Below are positions 16,185-25,787 of a DNA stretch of 64,000 nucleotides, piece after piece. The notes beneath the pieces were generated by a model, which was not told where the DNA came from, did no database searches, and was given only the letters and a program-made list of their open reading frames with translations. The stretch's first letter is position 1; each line of letters opens with the position of its first letter. A program made the position numbers and the translations under genes. This DNA comes from CAZKBP01 sp964551015 (GTDB lineage Bacteria > Bacteroidota > Bacteroidia > Cytophagales > Microscillaceae). The stretch lies in contig CAZKBP010000020.1 of the NCBI GenBank assembly GCA_964551015.1, positions 1 to 64,000 on the forward strand. Reading direction: 5' to 3'.

Positions 16185-17636
16185 CTAGATAAATTTGCTA
16201 AAGTTATCAATCGTTTTTTTCTTCTTATCGGTGTAAGGAGGATAAAGCATTTTTAAGGTTGTCCACCCAATTCTTTGCTTTAACACAGCTCTTTCGTTGC
16301 TAAAAGCCAGAAAGCCATAATGCCCGTGGGTTTTGCCAAGACCACTATTGTTTACCCCTCCAAAGGGCAAATCAGGGTTGGAAACGTGAGCCAATGTTTC
16401 GTTGATAGCCGTTCCACCAGCAGAGGTGTTGCGTAATACAAATTCTTGATTCGCCTTGCTTTTGCTAAAATTATAAAGAGCCAATGGTTTAGGTTTGGTA
16501 TTGACATAATCTGTGGCTTCTTTTAGGGTTTTGAAGGGCAAAATCGGGAGCAAAGGGCCAAAGATTTCTTCGTGCATAATCTCCATATCGTCATTGATAT
16601 TGGTCAATAAGGTAGGAGCGATATAGTTTTCGTTTTCGTCTGTTTCTCCACCAATAGCAATTTCAGCCCCTTTGCCAGTGGCATCTTCCAAGAGGTTTTG
16701 GATGCGTTTGAAGTGTTTTTGGTTTACCACACGGGTATAGTCTGGTGAGGTTTTGATATTGGCTTCTCCTTCGCCACCGTAGAGTTTTTGAATATTCATT
16801 TTCATCTCTTCCAAGAGTTGACTCTGAATACTTTCTTGTACCAATATATAGTCAGGAGCAATACAGGTTTGTCCACAGTTCATGTATTTACCCCAGATGA
16901 TTTTTTGCGCGGCGTCTTTGATATCAGTAGTTTCGTCAACGATGGTAGGCGATTTACCGCCCAATTCTAGGGTAACTGAGGTTAGGTTTTTGGAGGCCGC
17001 TTCCATGATGATTTTGCCTAGCATCGGGCTTCCCGTGAAGAAAATATGATCAAAAGATTTCTTGAGAAGTGCCTGAGCCACTTGGGCATCTCCCTCAAAA
17101 ACCGCTACTTCATCTTCTTTGAAGCCCTTGGCTATCATTTTCTTGATCACAGCCGCGGTGTGAGGCGTCATTTCTGAGGGTTTTATGATTGCGGTATTGC
17201 CCGCTGCGATCGCATAAATTAGTGGGTCAATGGCTAACTGAAAGGGATAATTCCAAGGGGAGATAATCAGACACACGCCTTTTGGCTCGTAATGAACCTT
17301 GGAAGAAGAGCCCAACATATTGAGCGGGGTCGGTACACGCTTGGGGCGCATCCACTTTCTCAGGCTTTTAATGATATGCGTAATGGAAGCCAGTGTTACA
17401 AAAATTTCTCCCAAATCTGCTTCCGCAGAAGACTTTTTAAAATCTTTGTAAACGGCCTCGTGAATATCATCTCGATGCTCCAAGATCAAGTTTTTCAAGG
17501 CTTTGAGCTTAGCAATGCGTTCCTGAGCTGAGGTATTTTTAATATTTTGCGCGTTTCTTTTCTGAGCTTCAAAAACTCGGGCAACCTCTTGTTCTAATTG
17601 GGCGAGGTTAGGTGCAGTCAATGTCGTGTTTGTCAT
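16185..17636 (-). CDS. NAD(P)-dependent aldehyde dehydrogenase, class 3-like
   Basis: This 483-residue enzyme oxidises aldehydes to acids. It resembles the class 3/fatty-aldehyde group rather than the longer class 1/2 enzymes. Active-site residues are visible: Asn129 in PWNYPF, Glu224 in LELGGKSP and the nucleophile Cys258 in NCGQTCIAPDY. The C-terminal region contains INETLAHVSNPDLPFGGVNNSG, typical of the family. The basic tail (DKKKK) has no clear membrane anchor. The natural substrate cannot be read from the sequence; long- or medium-chain aldehydes are likely by family. It is monocistronic, with its own terminator. Confidence 0.93.
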   Translation of the reverse strand: MTNTTLTAPNLAQLEQEVARVFEAQKRNAQNIKNTSAQERIAKLKALKNLILEHRDDIHEAVYKDFKKSSAEADLGEIFVTLASITHIIKSLRKWMRPKRVPTPLNMLGSSSKVHYEPKGVCLIISPWNYPFQLAIDPLIYAIAAGNTAIIKPSEMTPHTAAVIKKMIAKGFKEDEVAVFEGDAQVAQALLKKSFDHIFFTGSPMLGKIIMEAASKNLTSVTLELGGKSPTIVDETTDIKDAAQKIIWGKYMNCGQTCIAPDYILVQESIQSQLLEEMKMNIQKLYGGEGEANIKTSPDYTRVVNQKHFKRIQNLLEDATGKGAEIAIGGETDENENYIAPTLLTNINDDMEIMHEEIFGPLLPILPFKTLKEATDYVNTKPKPLALYNFSKSKANQEFVLRNTSAGGTAINETLAHVSNPDLPFGGVNNSGLGKTHGHYGFLAFSNERAVLKQRIGWTTLKMLYPPYTDKKKKTIDNFSKFI

Positions 17637-18094
17637 AATCCTTCTTTTTTGTACTTAGTGTAGATACAATATTGTTATTCAAGTGTAATTCTGATGAGTC
17701 AATTACAATATAATAAAGTTTTTTTGATATTTTAAGGAAGTATAAGTCTAATTTTTAGCCCTTGGTCTGTTGCTCATTTCTGGTTTTCTAAACTTTATGC
17801 GGATAGTCTTCTCAGTTTAGCTTGGTTTGAGTGTAGTATCTAATCGTTGTCTGTGATGAGTTATTTTTCAGGTTTTTCCACCAATTTTCCTGACATTTTA
17901 AAGTTTAAGTACTCGAGGCCTGAATTCTTTTGCGAGAGCTTAACATCAACCTATTTTCAGCCATCTTCTAGACAGTCAAATCAAAATTTATCTTGCCAAG
18001 TGCCTAAAGTAAGCCCTTCTGGTTGCGAGCTACAACCTACTTTCACGAAGAGGTAAGAATCAGAATAGCACAATGACCTCTGTTAAATTTTTAT
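17637..18094. other. Gene-free stretch between divergent genes
   Basis: This is the divergent promoter region of the aldehyde dehydrogenase and the transglutaminase-like gene. A 69-codon open frame at 17847-18056 is low-complexity in feel and Ser/Phe-rich, with no good start context. No RNA gene or repeat was seen. Confidence 0.5.
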
Positions 18095-18102
18095 TATATT
18101 TG
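18095..18102 (+). promoter_or_regulatory. -7 box of the transglutaminase-like gene
   Basis: TATATTTG is a full match to TAnnTTTG, giving a leader of about 40 bases. The -33 position reads AATG, a weak match. Confidence 0.5.
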
Positions 18103-18149
18103 TGTTAATTTAATATTAAACAAATGTTAACAATCTTGAATTCAAGCTT

Positions 18150-18968
18150 ATGATCAGATCTCTACGCCTCACCCTGCTCATTTTTTTTGTCCAAGCTCTA
18201 TTGATCCCATCCATGGGGCAAATGCTGCCAACTTTGGGGGTTGATTCCAATTCTCTTACCAGAGGTCAAGACTTTCCTCAAAAAAAATTAGCGTATTTTT
18301 GGTCTGAATCAATTCCAAATCATGGCTCTCCGTGGAAAGAAATAAGAGAGGCTCACGATGAAATCCAAACCTTGCTCCAAGAGTGGAGCGCACGAAGAGA
18401 AAAATATAAGAAAGAAGCGAAATTTCTAAAAAAAATTTTCGGATTGATCCATCGTAAATACCTCAAAAGATATCGACAATATAGCACCTTGCGAGAGGTA
18501 TTTGAGAAGAAAAATTATGACTGTGTCAGTGGTACTAGCCTATATGCCTTGGTTTTTGAATACTTAGGCCAGTCTTATCAAATCAAAGAAACTCCTTTTC
18601 ACACATATCTGATCTTGAATTTAGAGAATAGTAAGAGAATTTTGATAGAATCTACCAGTCCTCGGCTCGGGTGGGTTAGGAATGAAAATCAGATTCGTGA
18701 GATGGAACATTATTTCACTTGGCTTGACCACCAAGAGTTTTACGGCGAAACGCTGGTATTTAATCGTACGATTACTCTGCGACAGTTAGCAGGCTTACAA
18801 TACTATAATCAGGCAGTGGATTTTTATAACCGAAAAGAATTCGAGCAAGCCAAACAATACTTACGCCAAGCCACGAGGCTCTATGAAACAAAGCGAATCA
18901 AGAGGCTGGCCAAATTGATAGAGATTCAGGTGAGTCAACGCAACTCCAAACCAAAAAACCAACATTAA
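18150..18968 (+). CDS. Exported transglutaminase-like protein with C-terminal TPR
   Basis: This 272-residue protein has a signal peptide (cleavage near Gly23/Gln24). A helical region about 60-120 is followed by a papain/transglutaminase-like core. Cys125 (YDCVSGTSLYALV) is the candidate nucleophile, His151 (PFHTYLIL) the base and Glu167 (ILIESTSP) the third member. The spacing fits the transglutaminase-like superfamily seen in Bacteroidota exported proteins. Residues about 205-262 form one or two TPR helices (YYNQAVDFYNRKEFEQAKQY). A peptidase or cross-linking role in the envelope is possible, but activity is unproven. It converges on the first WG-repeat gene, from which it is separated by a strong bidirectional terminator. 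Confidence 0.75.
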   Translation: MIRSLRLTLLIFFVQALLIPSMGQMLPTLGVDSNSLTRGQDFPQKKLAYFWSESIPNHGSPWKEIREAHDEIQTLLQEWSARREKYKKEAKFLKKIFGLIHRKYLKRYRQYSTLREVFEKKNYDCVSGTSLYALVFEYLGQSYQIKETPFHTYLILNLENSKRILIESTSPRLGWVRNENQIREMEHYFTWLDHQEFYGETLVFNRTITLRQLAGLQYYNQAVDFYNRKEFEQAKQYLRQATRLYETKRIKRLAKLIEIQVSQRNSKPKNQH

Positions 18969-19008
18969 TCAGCATTCAGCGCGATCAATCTGTACTGAAT
19001 GCTGATTA
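18966..19008. terminator. Bidirectional hairpin terminator between convergent genes
   Basis: A perfect 14-bp stem, TAATCAGCATTCAG (18966-18979) with CTGAATGCTGATTA (18995-19008), has a 15-base loop. It begins within the stop codon of the plus-strand gene and ends 8 bases before the stop of the minus-strand WG gene. T runs are short, so termination could be partly stem-driven. Confidence 0.65.
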
Positions 19009-19016
19009 GTCCCGAT

Positions 19017-20267
19017 CTAATTAGAGGAAATATACTCTTTGCCACTTCTGTCGATAAAAAACTCTTTGCCATCCAAGCTAACTTCCGCGATTCCTCTTTT
19101 GAAGCCCTTTTCTACATCGGTATACTTGGGAGAAATGACCATCTTGCCACTTTTATTAATAAACCCCCAGCGGGTACCTTGTCGTGCGGGTGCCAGACCA
19201 TTATGAAAATCTCCTACTTGTGAGAAGGTAGGTGGAATAATTTGGCGTCCTTGTAGATCAATAAATCCCCATCGTCCACTTATATATACTGCGGCCATTT
19301 TATCACTAAAATCACGGGCTTGGCTGTATTTGAAAGGAATGCGAGCAATGTTCCCCTGATCGATCCACCCTTCCAGATTGTTCAGTCGCACCCGAGCCAG
19401 TCCATTGCGAAAGCTACCATAATCGGTTCCTTCTTCGGTAATACCCGCCGGAGCTTGATATCGAAAAGGAATAATGGTTTCCCCTCTTTTATTGATAAAG
19501 CCTAACTTTTGATTGTTATAAACCTTGGCTAGACCCTCGTTGAAATCATATACTTGGGAGTACTGAGGAGGAATAACCAATTGACCACCACTGTTGACAA
19601 AGCCCCAACGACCGTTAATAGATACGGCTGCCATCCCATCGCTAAAATCGTGTGATTGCTGAAACCGTCGGGGGATGATCAACTGCCCTGTCTGGTCGAT
19701 GAAACCCGTACTCGGAGCATTTGGATTGTTCAAATCAATCAGAGCCACGGAAGCTCGTCCTTCTTTGAAATCTCCAACCCCGTGGTATTGAGGAGGGACA
19801 ATCTCTTTGCCTTTAAAGTTTACGAAGCCCCAGAGTGGAATCGGGTCAGCGTCTATACCAATGGCAGCAAAACCCTCGGGGCTAAAATCTCGGGCAAAAT
19901 CATACCGGGGAGAAATTATGTAGCTGCCTTCTTTATTGATATATCCCCATTTTCCATTTTTTCTGATGGCGGCAATGGTTGCGAGCTCTTCATAATAAGT
20001 CGTATCTTTCATCACGGGTTTTCCTTGCTTGTCTTTGATGACTTTGCCCTTCTCATCTTTTTCAGGCACTTTGGTAATGACTTGCCGGAGGATGGGATGA
20101 AATGGCTCGGCCATTTCGTAAGTACCTCCAATCTCTGAGTAAGACCAGGCTTCTCCTTGACGGATGGGGATAGGATCTTTCTGAGCCAAAAGGTTGAGAT
20201 TCCAGCCAAGGAGAATCGCCAAGAAGGAGATGAGCGTGACGGGAATTTTTGTTCTGGTAATGTTCAT
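19017..20267 (-). CDS. Exported WG-repeat protein (copy A)
   Basis: The product is about 416 residues from the ATG at 20267; in-frame ATGs at 20279 and 20336 only lengthen the region before the signal peptide (MNITRTKIPVTLISFLAIL...LLAQ). The mature part is about ten WG-type repeats of the form GRWGFIDxxGxxIIPPxYxxxxDFxEGLAxV. Examples are GKWGYINKEG, GRWGFVNSGG and TRWGFINKSG. Several units depart from the consensus (NLEGWIDQG). WG repeats are a beta-rich module of unclear ligand, common in Bacteroidota. There is no catalytic domain and no T9SS sorting domain, so a periplasmic location is most likely. It is one of three neighbouring paralogues. Confidence 0.85.
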   Translation of the reverse strand: MNITRTKIPVTLISFLAILLGWNLNLLAQKDPIPIRQGEAWSYSEIGGTYEMAEPFHPILRQVITKVPEKDEKGKVIKDKQGKPVMKDTTYYEELATIAAIRKNGKWGYINKEGSYIISPRYDFARDFSPEGFAAIGIDADPIPLWGFVNFKGKEIVPPQYHGVGDFKEGRASVALIDLNNPNAPSTGFIDQTGQLIIPRRFQQSHDFSDGMAAVSINGRWGFVNSGGQLVIPPQYSQVYDFNEGLAKVYNNQKLGFINKRGETIIPFRYQAPAGITEEGTDYGSFRNGLARVRLNNLEGWIDQGNIARIPFKYSQARDFSDKMAAVYISGRWGFIDLQGRQIIPPTFSQVGDFHNGLAPARQGTRWGFINKSGKMVISPKYTDVEKGFKRGIAEVSLDGKEFFIDRSGKEYISSN

Positions 20268-20279
20268 AATATTGATCAT

Positions 20280-20554
20280 TTGGTAATTATTGCTTCGATA
20301 GAATTTAAGGTTTGTGTGAATGAATTGGGCTTTCAAGATACATGAAGCTAAAAACTATGCCACAGTTAAAATGGGCAATGCATATTAATTAACGTAAATT
20401 ATAGCTAATTAGCATTTGGATCAGCTAATATTTACAGGGGGAGATGAAGTTTAATTTCGTAAGAGGCTCAGTGAGACGTGGAGATTTGAGGCTTTTTCGG
20501 CTAAATGAAACATCAATTTATCGCATCTATGATATAGCCTCTCGTCTTCTGTAA
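20280..20554. other. Spacer between WG-repeat genes A and B
   Basis: This AT-rich stretch is presumably the promoter region of WG gene A. No full TAnnTTTG box, repeat or RNA gene was recognised. Confidence 0.4.
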
Positions 20555-20584
20555 CCATAAAAGCACGGGGCAGCCTACTGCCCC
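20555..20584 (-). terminator. Intrinsic terminator of WG-repeat gene B
   Basis: GGGGCAG (20567-20573) and CTGCCCC (20578-20584) form a 7-bp GC-rich stem with a 4-base loop, followed on the minus strand by GTGCTTTTA. Confidence 0.65.
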
Positions 20585-20588
20585 AAGC

Positions 20589-21776
20589 CTAGTTTTTAAA
20601 GAACTCTTGTCCCTTTTTATCAATGTAACCATAGTGTTTATTGAGATAAACCTTAGCGATTCCATCCTCGAAATCATACACACTCTGATAACGCGGGGCA
20701 ATCACCATACTTCCTTGTCGGTTGATAAACCCCCATTGATCTCCTACCTGTACGGCGGCCAGGCCTTCTTGAAAAAGAGAAACCCGATTGAATCTAACCG
20801 GGATTACTTCTCGTCCCGTTTTGTCAATAAAGCCCCAGAGATCACCTTTCTTGACCTTGGCCAAGCCATCGTGAAAACTCCCCACGTAATTAAACTGATA
20901 GGGAATAACGGTCCGGCCTTGCTTGTCAATATAACCCCATTTCCCCTGATAGTTTACGGCGGCCAGTCCCTCACTAAAACTAAGTGCTGCTTCGTAGACG
21001 GGGTTAATTTCTTGGCCTCGGCTATCTACAAAGCCCCACTTACCATCTGCTTCTACCCGTGCAAACCCTTCATAAAAACTCTCCACGGCGATGTACCGGA
21101 AAGGAATCACCAATTCTCCTTGGGTATTGATAAAGCCCCAACGGCCTTTCATTTTGACGGCCGCTAAACCCTCACGAAAATTCAAAGCAAAGTCATATTT
21201 AATACGAATGACCTCTCGGTTGTATTTATCTACATAGCCCCATTGTCTTCCTGCTTTGACGGCAGCCGTGCCCTCGTAAAAGTCCGTAGCATCATCATAA
21301 CGAGGCTCAATCACCACTTCGCCGTCTCGATTAATAAATCCATATTGATCTTTGAATTTGACCTTGGCGAGTCCTTCACTAAAGAAGGAGATATTCTGAT
21401 ACTCCATCGGCGTAATTTCCTCACCTTGGCTGTTAATTAAACCGTAACGTCCGTTGATGTAGACTTTGGCTACTCCTTCTGAAAAAGTGCTCGCGTAATA
21501 GTATTTGTAGGGTACAATTTCTTGTAATTTGGTATTAATGAAGCCGTAGCGAGGTCCGGACTTGACCCGTGCTAAGCCTTCGCTGTAAGGGGCTACCCCG
21601 TCGTAATCCATTGACACCACGATTTTTTTTTCTGGGTTAGCAAATCCCCATTTATCGCCGTTTCGGAAAGGAATAAAAGAAGATTGGGCAGATAATAAGC
21701 AGGGTAATGACAAGAAAACAAAAGCAAGTAAAGAAGTCTTCCAATAATGACTTAGCTGCATAAGAAACATTTTCAA
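20589..21776 (-). CDS. Exported WG-repeat protein (copy B)
   Basis: This 395-residue protein has a signal peptide (KTSLLAFVFLSLPCLLSAQ) followed directly by eleven WG-type repeats covering the rest of the protein. Examples are DKWGFANPEKK, DQYGFINRDG, RQWGYVDKYN, GKWGYIDKQG and the truncated last unit KHYGYIDKKG. The repeats are very regular, about 33 residues each, and closer to consensus than in copy A. It ends shortly after the last unit with no sorting domain. A minus-strand -7 box TACTTTTG lies at 21847-21854, 71 bases upstream. A structural or ligand-binding envelope role is inferred; no catalytic residues are visible. Confidence 0.87.
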   Translation of the reverse strand: MKMFLMQLSHYWKTSLLAFVFLSLPCLLSAQSSFIPFRNGDKWGFANPEKKIVVSMDYDGVAPYSEGLARVKSGPRYGFINTKLQEIVPYKYYYASTFSEGVAKVYINGRYGLINSQGEEITPMEYQNISFFSEGLAKVKFKDQYGFINRDGEVVIEPRYDDATDFYEGTAAVKAGRQWGYVDKYNREVIRIKYDFALNFREGLAAVKMKGRWGFINTQGELVIPFRYIAVESFYEGFARVEADGKWGFVDSRGQEINPVYEAALSFSEGLAAVNYQGKWGYIDKQGRTVIPYQFNYVGSFHDGLAKVKKGDLWGFIDKTGREVIPVRFNRVSLFQEGLAAVQVGDQWGFINRQGSMVIAPRYQSVYDFEDGIAKVYLNKHYGYIDKKGQEFFKN

Positions 21777-21887
21777 AATTTAGTCATGAACAATCAATTC
21801 TTTGTAAGGAAGTTGCCTGGTGTGATGCACCTTGCAAGACCCCAAACAAAAGTAAGATAAATCTGGCATAATTCTCCCAGATAATTC

Positions 21888-23105
21888 CTATTTAGTTTTG
21901 CTCCAATATTCCTGCCCATTTTGATCGATGTAGCCCCATTTCCCGTTCAATTTGACACGAGCCAGCCCCTTTGAAAAGCCTCGTGCCTGTTCATATTTAA
22001 GCTTCGTCACTTGTTGGCCTTGCTGGCCAATATATCCATAGCGATCTCCCTGACGCACCACGGCTCGTCCTTCTTGGAAGCTTTCTGCTCCGTCGTAATT
22101 GATGTTTAGTTGAATATTACCGTTGTTATCGATAAAAAACTTTTCCCCATCTTTTTTTACCAAGGCCAATCCTTCACTAAAATCCTTTGCCTGTTGAAAT
22201 TGAATATCAGTGATTTCTTCTCCTTGTTGGTTGATGAAACCGTATTGATTTTCGAGTTGGACTTTGGCGATATTTTCTTGAAAAGGAAAAATAAAATCAT
22301 AGCGAGGAGGCAGCACTCGTGCTCCGGTTTCGTCAATCAATCCCCATTTTCCCATTTCTTTGATCCGTGCTAAGCCTTTTTCAAAATTTTCACATTCTTC
22401 AAATTGTGGAGGAATCACTACCTCACCCGTGGTATCCATGTAGCCACAGCTACCGCCGGCTCGGATCATGGCTTTTCCTTCCTGAAAATCAATATATAAA
22501 TTGTGCTCAAAATCTACCACTTTTTCCCCTTCGTGATTGATATAGCCATAGCTTGAACCTCGGGCGGCCTTAGCCAAATTCTCTTCGTAGCTGTAAAGCG
22601 CATCGTACTCGAAGGGAATTACTTCCTGTCCTTGGCGGTTGATTGCTCCAAATTTACCGCCTAGTTCACGCTGCGCAATCGCCAGTCCTTCGGAGAATTT
22701 TTCTAATTTAACATATTCCATCGGCACCAAGATTTGGCCTTCCTGATCAATATAGCCCCATTTCTGATCTTTGTTGACCAGCGCCACTCCATCTTCAAAA
22801 TCCCAGGCCCAGTCGTAAGTGGCAGGGATCACGGTGTTTCCTTGGGGATCAATAAAGCCATATTTTCCTTGGCTTTTGACTTTGGCTAAGCCTTCTTGGA
22901 AAAGAAATACCTCCTCGTATTGAGGCGAGATGATTACTTCTTGCGTTGAGTTAGCAAACCCCCACTGCTCCCCTTGCCGGTAGGGAATCAGATTTAGTTG
23001 ATAATTAATGGCAGAACTCGCGCTCTGATTTTGCATGGAAGCACTGGAACCACCTCCATTACAACTCAGTAAGAGAAGGAGATAAGCCAGATGATACTGT
23101 TTCAT
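21888..23105 (-). CDS. WG-repeat lipoprotein (copy C)
   Basis: This 405-residue protein starts with a lipoprotein signal: a hydrophobic stretch AYLLLLLSC with Cys15 as the lipidation site, then a Gly/Ser-rich linker (GGGSSAS). Unlike its two neighbours it should therefore be membrane-anchored by lipid. Eleven WG-type units follow, for example EQWGFANSTQ, GKYGFIDPQG, GSCGYMDTTG and the last GKWGYIDQNG. Some units have lost Trp (EKFFIDNNG). The start of the repeat region (LIPYRQGEQWGFAN) parallels copy B (FIPFRNGDKWGFAN), supporting duplication. It is probably the first gene of the three, since all are read in the same direction. Confidence 0.87.
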   Translation of the reverse strand: MKQYHLAYLLLLLSCNGGGSSASMQNQSASSAINYQLNLIPYRQGEQWGFANSTQEVIISPQYEEVFLFQEGLAKVKSQGKYGFIDPQGNTVIPATYDWAWDFEDGVALVNKDQKWGYIDQEGQILVPMEYVKLEKFSEGLAIAQRELGGKFGAINRQGQEVIPFEYDALYSYEENLAKAARGSSYGYINHEGEKVVDFEHNLYIDFQEGKAMIRAGGSCGYMDTTGEVVIPPQFEECENFEKGLARIKEMGKWGLIDETGARVLPPRYDFIFPFQENIAKVQLENQYGFINQQGEEITDIQFQQAKDFSEGLALVKKDGEKFFIDNNGNIQLNINYDGAESFQEGRAVVRQGDRYGYIGQQGQQVTKLKYEQARGFSKGLARVKLNGKWGYIDQNGQEYWSKTK

Positions 23106-23271
23106 AATGTCTGTGTTTTGGACTTCTCAGGAAAGAATACAAAACTTTTGACGATAAATCTAAGAAAAAAGCATGGACTTTAGAATTTTCACATCGAAAA
23201 GCCCAAACTCTTTTAGATATAGTAGAAGAAAACAGAGGCTGCAAAAAAGGATTTGATTTGAGAATGACCCT

Positions 23272-25764
23272 TCAACGAAAAGAAACCGTACTACGAATTC
23301 TAAAAAAAGTATTATCCCAGAGATTATCATTGGCATAAGAGCCGTAGCGAAAGTAAGTACCCAGTCCAAACCCCAGATAAGCCACGTTGTAGTTGACCCG
23401 TAATAGATTATCTATCATAAAGCCACTTTCATAATAGCCTTGATCCATAGTTTTGAAGCTAATCATTTGGTGTTGCTCTGGTTGGTCGAGACTCCCCCAA
23501 CCCATGCTATGCGCCAAGACTAATTCGGGCTTGAACACTCTAGAACTAGAATTGTACAAAAGACGACCGAAATTATGCGTCAAAAAAAGATTAACAAAGC
23601 GATCAGAGAGAAATTCATACAGCTCCATCGTCTGAAAATAATCGTCAATCTGAAGAAGCATTTGGCGGGTACTTCCTCGACCATTATAGAGAATCGGATA
23701 GGGAACATCTCCATCTATCCAGCCCCCTACCAAGAACAAACTGGTCGTACCCAAGCTACGCCAACGGATGTGCTGTCTGAGTTGTGCTTCCCACCTTTGA
23801 TAAGTAAAATTTCCTCCTAGGATTTCTTCACCTCGAGTATAGTTGAAGCTAATCGAGGGTGTTTTTTCTTCCACGAACAGTTTTCGTCCTCCAACTCTTA
23901 CGTATTCCTGTCCTTTGGCATAATGTAACTGTAGCGAAAATTCAGAAAAATCAAACGTATTGTTGGCACTGGGTAGCTCCCCGTTCAGCGGAGATTCCAA
24001 GAACTGATAATTGTACAGAGGTTCTATTTGCTGACGATGGTAGCCCAGGCGCATTTCTGTATTGCGTAAGGGGCGAAAGCCGATATGACTCTGAAATTGC
24101 TGTACCCTGTCCATTCGCTCGGTCAGCACCTGGCGAATCACCCGATTGAAAAGCAAGGGGCTTTCTTCTAAGAAAAAGGTTTGTCCTGGCTCCCTAACGT
24201 CATCTTGATAGGCCAGCCCCAAATTCAAATCCCATCTTTTTTGTAAAGAGAAATCAGCCGAACCGCCGTATTTGAAGCGTCCATCCTTGGTTCCGTAAGC
24301 TCCATAGGCTCCCAGCGTAAAAAGCTGACTCAAGCGATGGTTGGTGTAGAAGCCCGCGCCAATTCTTACTCCCTCGAAGCGATTGATTTTGAGTAAGCTA
24401 CTCAGGTCTAAGTCTACCCAGCCAATGGGCACACGTTGGTAGGTGAATGCCTCGGAAATAGTGACCATCCGGTTGAAGTTAAGCTTTTTGCCCAGACTGT
24501 CCAGAAAATCGTAAGTCTGCAGGTCTTTGCGCTCCAGTTTTTCTACTCGATATTGCTGCCAGTAGTCATCGGTACGTTGGTCGGCTTGGGGAGAAACTTC
24601 TAAAGTCACTTCGTCAAAATTTCGTTTCTTAAGAGCAGGCTTCATCTCAATATCTTGGATATAATTGCGGAAGACTCCTTTGATACGACGGTCATCCACT
24701 TTCCATTCATTAAAAAAAACCTGAGCGTAAATTTGGGAAGGAAACCAATATTGCTCATCAATCCAATCGTATTTCTGCTCGATTTTGAATTGTAGCAGCG
24801 CATCCGAATCCAAGGTAGAAGCCATCACATTTTGGAGGGCATAGCGATTGGTGTTGATGTAGAGCAAGCCCTCCATCGCGTTAAAATTTTTGTTGGGATA
24901 AGGCGTGAACGAAATCACGTAGACCGTATCAAAGCGACTATAAGCGGTATCCTCAATAGCAAAAAAATACTTGTCCGTGCTTCCTTTACTAATCGGATTC
25001 AGGTAAGGTACGTCCAAAATCTCAATGTAATCCTCATAAAAAGAAAAAGGCTCAAAACTCGCGGCTGCGGACATAAACCCAGGCCTTTTGAAGCCAGAGA
25101 CTCGATGCGCCAGCACGGTTTCTTTGTCTACATTCGGGGCAATGTATTCCCGCTTAGTAACAGACTCGGAGAGAAAAAGATGATGATCTTCTACGTAGCC
25201 GAGGAACCTGACTTCATTGCTATCCAAGGTCTCGACAATCACTGAATCTGGATTGGGTCTGAGGGTTTCTTCTTCTTCTTCTCCGGCCAAAGTCATATAA
25301 AATTTATGATAAGCCTGATATTGAAAAGAAGCTATTCTCTCAGGATTGTTCTTACGGCGATTTTTCTGGGCGGCACGAATGATGCGATGGGCAGGGTTTT
25401 CTCCAGCTTGAATCAGGACTTCTTCCAAAGATTCACTTCGCTCACGCAGTTTGATTTCCAGAGGTTGATAAAGAGGCTTAAGATCTTCGGGGCTGTCTAC
25501 TTGATAAGTAAAAGTTTCAAAACCCACGTAGCTGAAGACAACGCTACGAACTTCTTGGATATTTTTTACAGAGATGCGAAATTTACCATCAATGTCCGAA
25601 GTGCCACCGTACTGACCGCCATTGATCGTAATATTCACGAAAGGAAGGGGCTTTTGGGTTTGGGCATTGATGACCTTGCCTTCAATGCTGATATTTTGGG
25701 CGGGTGCTTGGCTAAGCAAAAAAATCAGAGATAGACTCAGCCAGAGTTTTCGGGATAAATGCAT
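23272..25764 (-). CDS. DUF5686-type outer-membrane protein with carboxypeptidase-like regulatory domain
   Basis: This 830-residue protein has a signal peptide (residues 1-22, ending APAQ), then a carboxypeptidase-D regulatory-like beta-sandwich at about 26-112 (IEGKVINAQTQKPLPFVNI ... FSYVGFET), as found in front of TonB-dependent and related receptors. The remainder matches the DUF5686 family: an N-terminal soluble region up to about 420 and a beta-barrel of alternating strands to the C-terminus, which ends in TVSFR with a near-terminal aromatic typical of barrel proteins. The function of the family is unknown; a surface or export role is inferred. A -7 box TAGATTTG lies at 25817-25824. A hairpin at 25788-25810 falls in the predicted leader. 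Confidence 0.85.
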   Translation of the reverse strand: MHLSRKLWLSLSLIFLLSQAPAQNISIEGKVINAQTQKPLPFVNITINGGQYGGTSDIDGKFRISVKNIQEVRSVVFSYVGFETFTYQVDSPEDLKPLYQPLEIKLRERSESLEEVLIQAGENPAHRIIRAAQKNRRKNNPERIASFQYQAYHKFYMTLAGEEEEETLRPNPDSVIVETLDSNEVRFLGYVEDHHLFLSESVTKREYIAPNVDKETVLAHRVSGFKRPGFMSAAASFEPFSFYEDYIEILDVPYLNPISKGSTDKYFFAIEDTAYSRFDTVYVISFTPYPNKNFNAMEGLLYINTNRYALQNVMASTLDSDALLQFKIEQKYDWIDEQYWFPSQIYAQVFFNEWKVDDRRIKGVFRNYIQDIEMKPALKKRNFDEVTLEVSPQADQRTDDYWQQYRVEKLERKDLQTYDFLDSLGKKLNFNRMVTISEAFTYQRVPIGWVDLDLSSLLKINRFEGVRIGAGFYTNHRLSQLFTLGAYGAYGTKDGRFKYGGSADFSLQKRWDLNLGLAYQDDVREPGQTFFLEESPLLFNRVIRQVLTERMDRVQQFQSHIGFRPLRNTEMRLGYHRQQIEPLYNYQFLESPLNGELPSANNTFDFSEFSLQLHYAKGQEYVRVGGRKLFVEEKTPSISFNYTRGEEILGGNFTYQRWEAQLRQHIRWRSLGTTSLFLVGGWIDGDVPYPILYNGRGSTRQMLLQIDDYFQTMELYEFLSDRFVNLFLTHNFGRLLYNSSSRVFKPELVLAHSMGWGSLDQPEQHQMISFKTMDQGYYESGFMIDNLLRVNYNVAYLGFGLGTYFRYGSYANDNLWDNTFFRIRSTVSFR

Positions 25765-25787
25765 ATGTTGATGTCTTCCAATGTGCG

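Noticed and set aside
17847..18056. A 69-codon plus-strand open frame
   Set aside because: Ser/Phe-rich and of random appearance, no domain, no start signal, in a divergent promoter region.
21861..21882. ATCTGG/CCAGAT hairpin just upstream of gene B as a regulatory element or terminator
   Set aside because: Only 6 bp with a 10-base loop and no T run; too weak to claim.
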